Positions 59,580 through 64,000 of a stretch of 64,000 bases of DNA are shown here, in pieces (the first letter of the stretch is position 1; every line of letters starts with the position of its first letter). Position numbers and translations under genes: made by a program. Below the pieces are notes generated by a model. It worked only from the letters and a program-made list of their open reading frames with translations, was not told where the DNA came from and searched no databases. The DNA comes from Paenibacillus jilunlii (GTDB lineage Bacteria; Bacillota; Bacilli; Paenibacillales; Paenibacillaceae): NCBI RefSeq assembly GCF_900102965.1, contig NZ_FNGM01000013.1, positions 1 through 64,000 on the forward strand. Reading direction: 5' to 3'.

Positions 59580-61364
59580 ATGGAATTAACGTGGGAGCTG
59601 GACAGCCTGTACCCGTCTTTTCAGTCGGAGAAATACCGGCAGGACCGTAAGCTGCTGGCAGAATATGCGGAGCATTTAAACCAGTGGGTGGCGGGACACT
59701 TGCAGAACCGAACGCAGAACGGGAAGAACCCGGCACAAGCAATCGAGCAATTTTTAAAGCAATATAATGCCTACAAAAGTGTCTACCTCTGCCTATTCAG
59801 CTATGCGGAGCTAAGGTTCAGCATGGATAGAAGCGATGCGGAAGCGATGAACAGGATGGATGAGCTGGAAGACGCCGCAGCGGTAGCGGGAGAGGCCCAT
59901 GCAGGCTTCAGCAAATGGCTGGCAGGTATAACAGATCTGAAGGCGGTTATAGCTTCGTCCGCATATCTTGCCGGACATGAGTTCTATCTGTACGGCCTGC
60001 AGCGGCAGTCAGAGCATTTGCTTGGCGAAGAGGCAGAATCGGTCATTGCCCGTATGCAGAGCACCGGTTCCAAAGCCTGGGAGAGGCTGTATATGCGGAC
60101 ACTGTCCATGCTTCGAATGGATGTCCAAATCGGTGGACAAGCCCGGAGCTTGTCGCTGGCTGAACTGCGGAATCTGGCCTATGACGGAGACGCATGGGTA
60201 AGAAAAGCTGCTTATGAGGCAGAGCACGAAGCATGCCGGAGTGTGGAGGAACAGAGCGCCGCGTGTCTGAATTCCGTAAGCGGAGAAGCGCTTGCGGTCT
60301 ATGAGCTGAGAGGGTATGCATCACCGCTGCATAAAGTGTTGAAGGCATCCAGAATGAACGAGAAGACGCTTGAAGTGATGCTGGAAGCCATAGAGGAGAG
60401 TCTGCCGTTCTTCCATCAATATTATATGAAAAAAGCAGCGCTGCTCGGCCATTCCGGACCGCTGCCGTTTTATGATGTTTTTGCCCCATTAGCTGAAGAG
60501 GGCCCCGCTAAAATCACCTACCCGGCAGCGAGGGATGTGATCGTCTCCGGCTTCAGCGCGTTCAGCCCGGAGCTGGGCGAATTCGCCCGCAAAGTATTTC
60601 GGCAGCGCTGGATTGATGCCGAGCCGAGGGCGGACAAGGGTAATTTTGGCATGTGCGTCGATATCTTTCCGATGGGCGAGAGCCGGATCATCACCAGCTT
60701 CAACGGGAATTATATCGATGTCAGTGTGCTGGCTCACGAGATCGGGCATGCCTATCACAGCAGCTGCCTTGCTGGTGAGACTATGGTGAATACGGACTAT
60801 CCGATACCGGTTACCGAGACGGCGTCGATTTTTTGCGAAAATCTCATTCATGAGGAACTGCTGAACATGGCAGCCGAGAGCGAGACCCTGGCCATACGGG
60901 AACGGAGCCTGTCTGACGCGGGTTATTACATTGTGGATTTCTATGCCCGCTACTTATTCGAGAGCCGGCTGTATGAACGAAGACCATCCGGTCCTCTGTC
61001 CGCACAGGAACTGAATGGCATGATGCATGAATCGATGGCAGCAGCATATGGCGGCAGCGTGGCCCCTGCTACTATTCATCCTTACCAGTGGATCAGCAAA
61101 GCCGGATATTATATGGCAGGCAATGAATTTCTGAACTTTCCCTATTCATTCGGACTGCTGTTCTCCAAGGGACTATACGCGCAGTATAAGAAGCGGGGCG
61201 GAGATTTCGCTGAACGTTACCGGTCTTTTCTGGCAGCTACCGGCAAAAATACCATCGCGGATGCCGCTAGGCTGATGGATATCGATGTGAATTCGCCACA
61301 GTTCTGGCGCGAGGCGCTAGCGTTGATTGCGGAAGACATTCAGGAGTTTGTGGAGAGTGTGTAA
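59580..61364 (+). CDS. M3 family oligoendopeptidase (PepF type)
   Basis: A 594-residue cytoplasmic zinc peptidase that degrades short peptides. The zinc site is VLAHEIGHAYHS (HExxH), with the third ligand in TASIFCENLIHEELL. The N-terminal helical region (WELDSLYPSFQSEKYRQD) is typical of the PepF/M3B group. ATG 59580 has GAGGAG 11 bases upstream. It stands alone, after the cyd operon. Confidence 0.9.
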   Translation: MELTWELDSLYPSFQSEKYRQDRKLLAEYAEHLNQWVAGHLQNRTQNGKNPAQAIEQFLKQYNAYKSVYLCLFSYAELRFSMDRSDAEAMNRMDELEDAAAVAGEAHAGFSKWLAGITDLKAVIASSAYLAGHEFYLYGLQRQSEHLLGEEAESVIARMQSTGSKAWERLYMRTLSMLRMDVQIGGQARSLSLAELRNLAYDGDAWVRKAAYEAEHEACRSVEEQSAACLNSVSGEALAVYELRGYASPLHKVLKASRMNEKTLEVMLEAIEESLPFFHQYYMKKAALLGHSGPLPFYDVFAPLAEEGPAKITYPAARDVIVSGFSAFSPELGEFARKVFRQRWIDAEPRADKGNFGMCVDIFPMGESRIITSFNGNYIDVSVLAHEIGHAYHSSCLAGETMVNTDYPIPVTETASIFCENLIHEELLNMAAESETLAIRERSLSDAGYYIVDFYARYLFESRLYERRPSGPLSAQELNGMMHESMAAAYGGSVAPATIHPYQWISKAGYYMAGNEFLNFPYSFGLLFSKGLYAQYKKRGGDFAERYRSFLAATGKNTIADAARLMDIDVNSPQFWREALALIAEDIQEFVESV

Positions 61365-61456
61365 ACTCGGCTGAGGGAGTTCCTTTTTGCGGGGAAGTAT
61401 GGTAGAACAGTAGAAGGAGTATAGGCCCGAGGGGCACAGAAAGGGATGCTTGATGG

Positions 61457-61624
61457 ATGTATGTAGTATGTAAGGAACATGTGGAGCTGGCTATCGACAA
61501 ATTTGTGGACGAGTTCGAGGATGCACCGGATATTGTGGATCTGAAAGAAACGGAGTTCTCGGATTGGGACCCGCCGGCGAAATGTGCGGAGTGCGATAAG
61601 AACGCTGAGGTTTTGGTGGTTTAG
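61457..61624 (+). CDS. CxxH/CxxC small protein
   Basis: A 55-residue protein too short for usual gene calling: MYVVCKEHVELAIDKFVDEF, then FSDWDPPAKCAECDKNAEVLVV. The CKEH and CAEC pairs form the CxxH/CxxC motif that defines a small Bacillales family, probably zinc-binding, of unknown function. AAGGG lies about 11 bases before the ATG. It is transcribed after the M3 peptidase gene, 92 bases on. Confidence 0.8.
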   Translation: MYVVCKEHVELAIDKFVDEFEDAPDIVDLKETEFSDWDPPAKCAECDKNAEVLVV

Positions 61625-61725
61625 AGAGGCCGCTCTTCACGATAATGAATCAACTATTCAAAAGCGGACCGTGTGCCGGGATGATCATTCATCCGGCGAT
61701 ATCCGGTCACTTTTGATCAGGCTTG

Positions 61726-61758
61726 CCCTGCAGCTGTGAAAGTGAGCTGCAGGGTATT
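61726..61758. terminator. Inverted repeat between convergent genes, candidate terminator
   Basis: CCCTGCAGCT (61726-61735) and AGCTGCAGGG (61745-61754) form a perfect 10-bp stem. TATTTT follows on the plus strand, so it may end the CxxH/CxxC transcript; the minus strand lacks a T tract. Confidence 0.55.
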
Positions 61759-61790
61759 TTGCATCTTACCGGAATGGTGTCCGTTCAAGC

Positions 61791-63188
61791 TTACGCCTCA
61801 ACCATTTCCTCAATCCGGCTCCCGCTGCTCCGGCGGTATGCAAAGGCGGAGACAATGGCGATGATCGCAGCAATGGAGAGCCCCCAGTATATGTTGGAGT
61901 AAGCTGCAGACAGGGACAGCCCGTGCTGCCATTCCAGAGCACTAGCGGCCATGGCCACACCGAAGGCACCGCTGAAGAACTGGAGCAGCTGAAATAATCC
62001 CATCCCTGAGCCAATCTGCGAGGAAGGCAGAACGCGGGAGATTTCATTGGATACACTGCTGGACAGCGTGGTGAAGGCCAGACTCATAATCATATACACG
62101 AACATGACTGCTATCCACGAATGCCCGGCGAATAGAGCAAACAGTACGGTGGCGGTCAGCACCAGCAGCGGCACAAAGCGCAGGATGCCTCCATTGCCGA
62201 AGCGGTCAATGATCCGGCCTACCGACCGGGATACAAAGATCGCAAGCAGGGATCCGGGGAAAATGACAAATCCCGCATGGCTTGCGGTGAAGCCGAACCG
62301 GTGAACCAGAATCTGCGGCAGCAGGAACAGCGTTGCAAAGCTGCACAGATAGGAGGCAATTCCGACCAAAGAGAGTACCAGGTACGGGCGGTTCTTGAAA
62401 AGAGCCGGCATAACAAACGGATCAGAAATGGTGCGGATACGGCTTACGAACAAGAAAATAGCAGCGATTCCGGCAATTAGCGCAATCCACAGCCCACTGG
62501 TCAGGAACAGCAGAAGCCCGGTGGTGCCGATGCCGAGGAAGACCCCTCCAAGTGCGTCAAAAGAGCCGCGGCTCGGCAGTTCTTTCGGCAGCAGCACCAG
62601 AAACAGCGGCACAAGCAGCAGGATAATAGCGGTAACGGCAAACAGCCAGTTCCAGCCAAAATACTGGGTAATCGCTCCGCCCGCAACGGGGCCAAGTCCC
62701 AGACCAAGCGAAACAGAGGACATAATGGTGGCCATCGCCTTGCCCCGGCGGCCCAGCGGGACATACCGGGTGAACAGGACAAGTGACAGCGACATAACAG
62801 CCCCGGCACCGGAAGCCTGCACAATCCGTACAATCAACAGCACTATAAAGTTCGTGCTGAAGAATCCGGCAACCGCAGCGAGGCCGAGTGTCAGCAGGCC
62901 AATGGACAGCAGCCTGCGGATGGGCAGAAAGTCGGAAAGCCTGCTGTAGGTAATCGAAGCAATGGAGAACATAATGGAATACCCGGTCACAATCCAGGAG
63001 GCGGCGGAGGCTGAGATGCCAAAGGTCTCGGTTACATCAGGTAATGCCAGATTGAACATGGCCGTATTCATAATAACGAGAACAACCGCAACACTGAATA
63101 GAAACGTCAGCAGACCTTCCCTGGGAAGAGTGGCTTCCACTGTTGAATTGTCTTCCGCTGCAGCGGAGATTGTATTTACTGAGTCCAT
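61791..63188 (-). CDS. MFS drug efflux transporter (DHA2, TetL/Tet38-like)
   Basis: A 465-residue transporter with about 14 membrane helices. LPDVTETFGISASAASWIVTGYSIMFSIAS is the start of the DHA2 fold, with SRLSDFLPIRRLLSIG as motif A and SVSLGLGLGPVAGGAI as the antiporter motif C. This resembles proton-coupled efflux pumps such as TetL or Tet38, but the substrate cannot be read from sequence. AAGGAG precedes the ATG. Its promoter and a palindromic operator are shared with the divergent ArsR-type gene, which probably represses it. Confidence 0.85.
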   Translation of the reverse strand: MDSVNTISAAAEDNSTVEATLPREGLLTFLFSVAVVLVIMNTAMFNLALPDVTETFGISASAASWIVTGYSIMFSIASITYSRLSDFLPIRRLLSIGLLTLGLAAVAGFFSTNFIVLLIVRIVQASGAGAVMSLSLVLFTRYVPLGRRGKAMATIMSSVSLGLGLGPVAGGAITQYFGWNWLFAVTAIILLLVPLFLVLLPKELPSRGSFDALGGVFLGIGTTGLLLFLTSGLWIALIAGIAAIFLFVSRIRTISDPFVMPALFKNRPYLVLSLVGIASYLCSFATLFLLPQILVHRFGFTASHAGFVIFPGSLLAIFVSRSVGRIIDRFGNGGILRFVPLLVLTATVLFALFAGHSWIAVMFVYMIMSLAFTTLSSSVSNEISRVLPSSQIGSGMGLFQLLQFFSGAFGVAMAASALEWQHGLSLSAAYSNIYWGLSIAAIIAIVSAFAYRRSSGSRIEEMVEA

Positions 63189-63218
63189 GTAATGGCCACT
63201 CCTTTTTAATGTTTAATA

Positions 63219-63236
63219 GTTCGATTATATTCGAAC
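63219..63236. promoter_or_regulatory. Palindromic operator between the MFS and ArsR genes
   Basis: GTTCGA-TTATAT-TCGAAC is a perfect palindrome with 6-bp arms. It covers the predicted start site of the MFS gene. ATTTGAAAT next to it may extend the site. Confidence 0.7.
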
Positions 63237-63242
63237 ATTTGA

Positions 63243-63271
63243 AATATAGCATGCGTTGATATAAAATGCAA
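63243..63271 (-). promoter_or_regulatory. MFS gene promoter
   Basis: On the minus strand TTGCAT (63266-63271), 17 bases, TATATT (63243-63248). The operator lies just downstream of the -10. On the plus strand TTTGAA (63238-63243), 16 bases, TATAAA (63260-63265) could serve the regulator gene, so both promoters overlap. Confidence 0.65.
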
Positions 63272-63329
63272 TTAGGAGCACAAAAATTTTTGGTGCTTCC
63301 ATCTGTACGACAAAAGGGGATATTGATCC

Positions 63330-63680
63330 ATGAAGATACTATTTCATCCGGAACGCAAGGACATTCAGCTTGCCTCCGTACTGTATGCACTCAGTGATCC
63401 CATTCGCTTATCCATCATTTCAGATATCAGGAACAATGGTGAACAGGCCTGCAACTGCTTCAACGTGCCAGTTGCCAAATCCACGCTGTCCCACCATGCC
63501 CGGACACTGCGCGAGGCTGGGGTTGTGTATACGCGTGTTCAAGGAACGCAGCGGATGTTGTCCTTGCGCACCGAGGATTTGAATGCACGCTTTCCCGGCT
63601 TGCTGGATTCGGTACTGAGCGCTTATGACGCCAATGGGCAGCCTGCGCTGGAGACAGAGGCAGAGGAGAGCAGCAACTGA
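63330..63680 (+). CDS. ArsR-family transcriptional repressor
   Basis: A 116-residue winged-helix regulator. ALSDPIRLSIISDI and AKSTLSHHARTLREAGVVYTR contain the ArsR HTH. ACNCF sits where the metal-binding CVC of ArsR/SmtB-type sensors lies, so sensing of arsenite, other metals or thiol-reactive compounds is possible; that is inference. It is divergent from the MFS gene and probably represses both genes at the palindrome. Confidence 0.85.
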   Translation: MKILFHPERKDIQLASVLYALSDPIRLSIISDIRNNGEQACNCFNVPVAKSTLSHHARTLREAGVVYTRVQGTQRMLSLRTEDLNARFPGLLDSVLSAYDANGQPALETEAEESSN

Positions 63681-63743
63681 GGCTGTTGTTCAAAAGCCGG
63701 ACGTGATCCCGAAAGCTGCGGGCAAGCGGGGCAGAGAGAGTTA

Positions 63744-63759
63744 TTTTCCACGTGGAACA
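63744..63759 (+). promoter_or_regulatory. parS-like site 3
   Basis: TTTTCCACGTGGAACA matches the symmetrical form TGTTCCACGTGGAACA at 15 of 16 positions. It is intergenic, about 41 kb from parB. Confidence 0.55.
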
Positions 63760-63771
63760 TTTGAATAGCAC

Positions 63772-63810
63772 AAAAAACCACCTGATTCCGGCACGCGGAA
63801 TTAGGTGGTT
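63772..63810 (-). terminator. Terminator of the DUF4352-like gene
   Basis: AACCACCTGATTCCG (63776-63790) pairs with CGGAATTAGGTGGTT (63796-63810) over 15 bp with one wobble; on the minus strand T6 follows. Confidence 0.85.
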
Positions 63811-63839
63811 ACATAGGATGATTTTTTATAGCTGGTGTG

Positions 63840-64000
63840 TTATTTCAATTCAATCTGCCCTTGTTCCGTTCCCCAAAAGCCTGTTTGAACATTCAGCACA
63901 AAATCTTTCATGTCTTCAGGGATTTCAAATACTACATTACCAGTCTGCGCCAACCCGGGATTGATTCCTTCATATAAAAAGTAATCCCCTTTGGTAGTTA
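63840..64000 (-). CDS. DUF4352-like protein, C-terminal part (runs off the window)
   Basis: An open frame from the right edge to a TAA at 63840-63842. The visible 52 residues include YFLYEGINPGLAQTGNVVFE and FVLNVQTGFWGTEQGQIELK. The pattern GxxxxG-VVFE-P followed by a final strand fits the immunoglobulin-like DUF4352 domain of secreted Bacillales lipoproteins. A terminator follows at the right distance. The start and any signal peptide lie outside the window. Confidence 0.7.
   Translation of the reverse strand, partial: TTKGDYFLYEGINPGLAQTGNVVFEIPEDMKDFVLNVQTGFWGTEQGQIELK

Noticed and set aside
1..64000. CRISPR arrays, insertion sequences, prophage genes
   Set aside because: No regularly spaced direct repeats, transposases, integrases or phage structural genes were found in the window.

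Overview
The window is the chromosome replication-origin region of an endospore-forming Firmicute, most likely a Paenibacillus. The evidence is the order rpmH / dnaA-dnaN-yaaA-recF-remB-gyrB-gyrA next to an rRNA operon, the mnmE-mnmG-rsmG-noc-parA-parB arm, sporulation genes (spoIIIJ/yidC, jag, yyaC, a YheC/D-type ATP-grasp gene) and the walRKHIJ-htrA cluster. The assignment rests on gene order and protein sequence, not on a database search. No insertion sequence, prophage or CRISPR array was seen.

Layout. (1) 1-12,000, almost all on the minus strand: the 5' end of a 16S rRNA gene with its promoter, an HD-GYP gene, gyrA, a plus-strand YheC/D gene, gyrB, remB, recF, yaaA, dnaN and dnaA. (2) oriC is bipartite: a DnaA-box cluster upstream of dnaA (11,952-12,425), and a second part between dnaA and dnaN with a perfect DnaA box, a GC block, TAG-type DnaA-trios and an AT-rich stretch. 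(3) 12,600-22,600, plus strand: rpmH, rnpA, yidC, jag, mnmE, mnmG, rsmG, noc, parA, parB, with two parS sites. (4) 22,600-31,300: an aminotransferase, DUF4446, yyaC, DUF3343, an MscS channel, DUF951, tRNA-Ser(CGA), yjzC, rpsF-ssb-rpsR, and a MutS2-like ATPase behind a long structured leader. (5) 31,500-42,000: a peptide-binding lipoprotein, an LCP protein, a c-di-AMP-related group (CBS protein, MazG-like, DUF2232, gdpP), then rplI, dnaB and purA. (6) 42,100-52,100: a hypothetical protein, an M23 endopeptidase, walRKHIJ and htrA. (7) 52,100-64,000: a cold-shock protein and a YdjO-type protein among repeated hairpins, cydABDC with two palindromic operators, an M3 peptidase, a CxxH/CxxC protein, a divergent MFS/ArsR pair, a third parS-like site and the 3' end of a DUF4352 gene.

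Gene directions diverge from oriC, as expected for co-orientation with replication. Functionally the window joins replication initiation and segregation, ribosome and tRNA maturation, cell-wall control and respiratory flexibility.

The strongest lead for something undescribed is 28,871-29,331. It holds a good promoter, a seven-residue leader ORF with an ideal ribosome binding site, an 18-bp long-range stem enclosing an intrinsic terminator, and then a second terminator, all in front of a MutS2-like ATPase that lacks the usual C-terminal Smr nuclease domain. This looks like a transcription attenuator, possibly sensing ribosome stalling. Two dispersed-repeat candidates (the nested palindrome at 19,441-19,582, and a hairpin family seen upstream of noc, csp and the ydjO-like gene) are also worth following.
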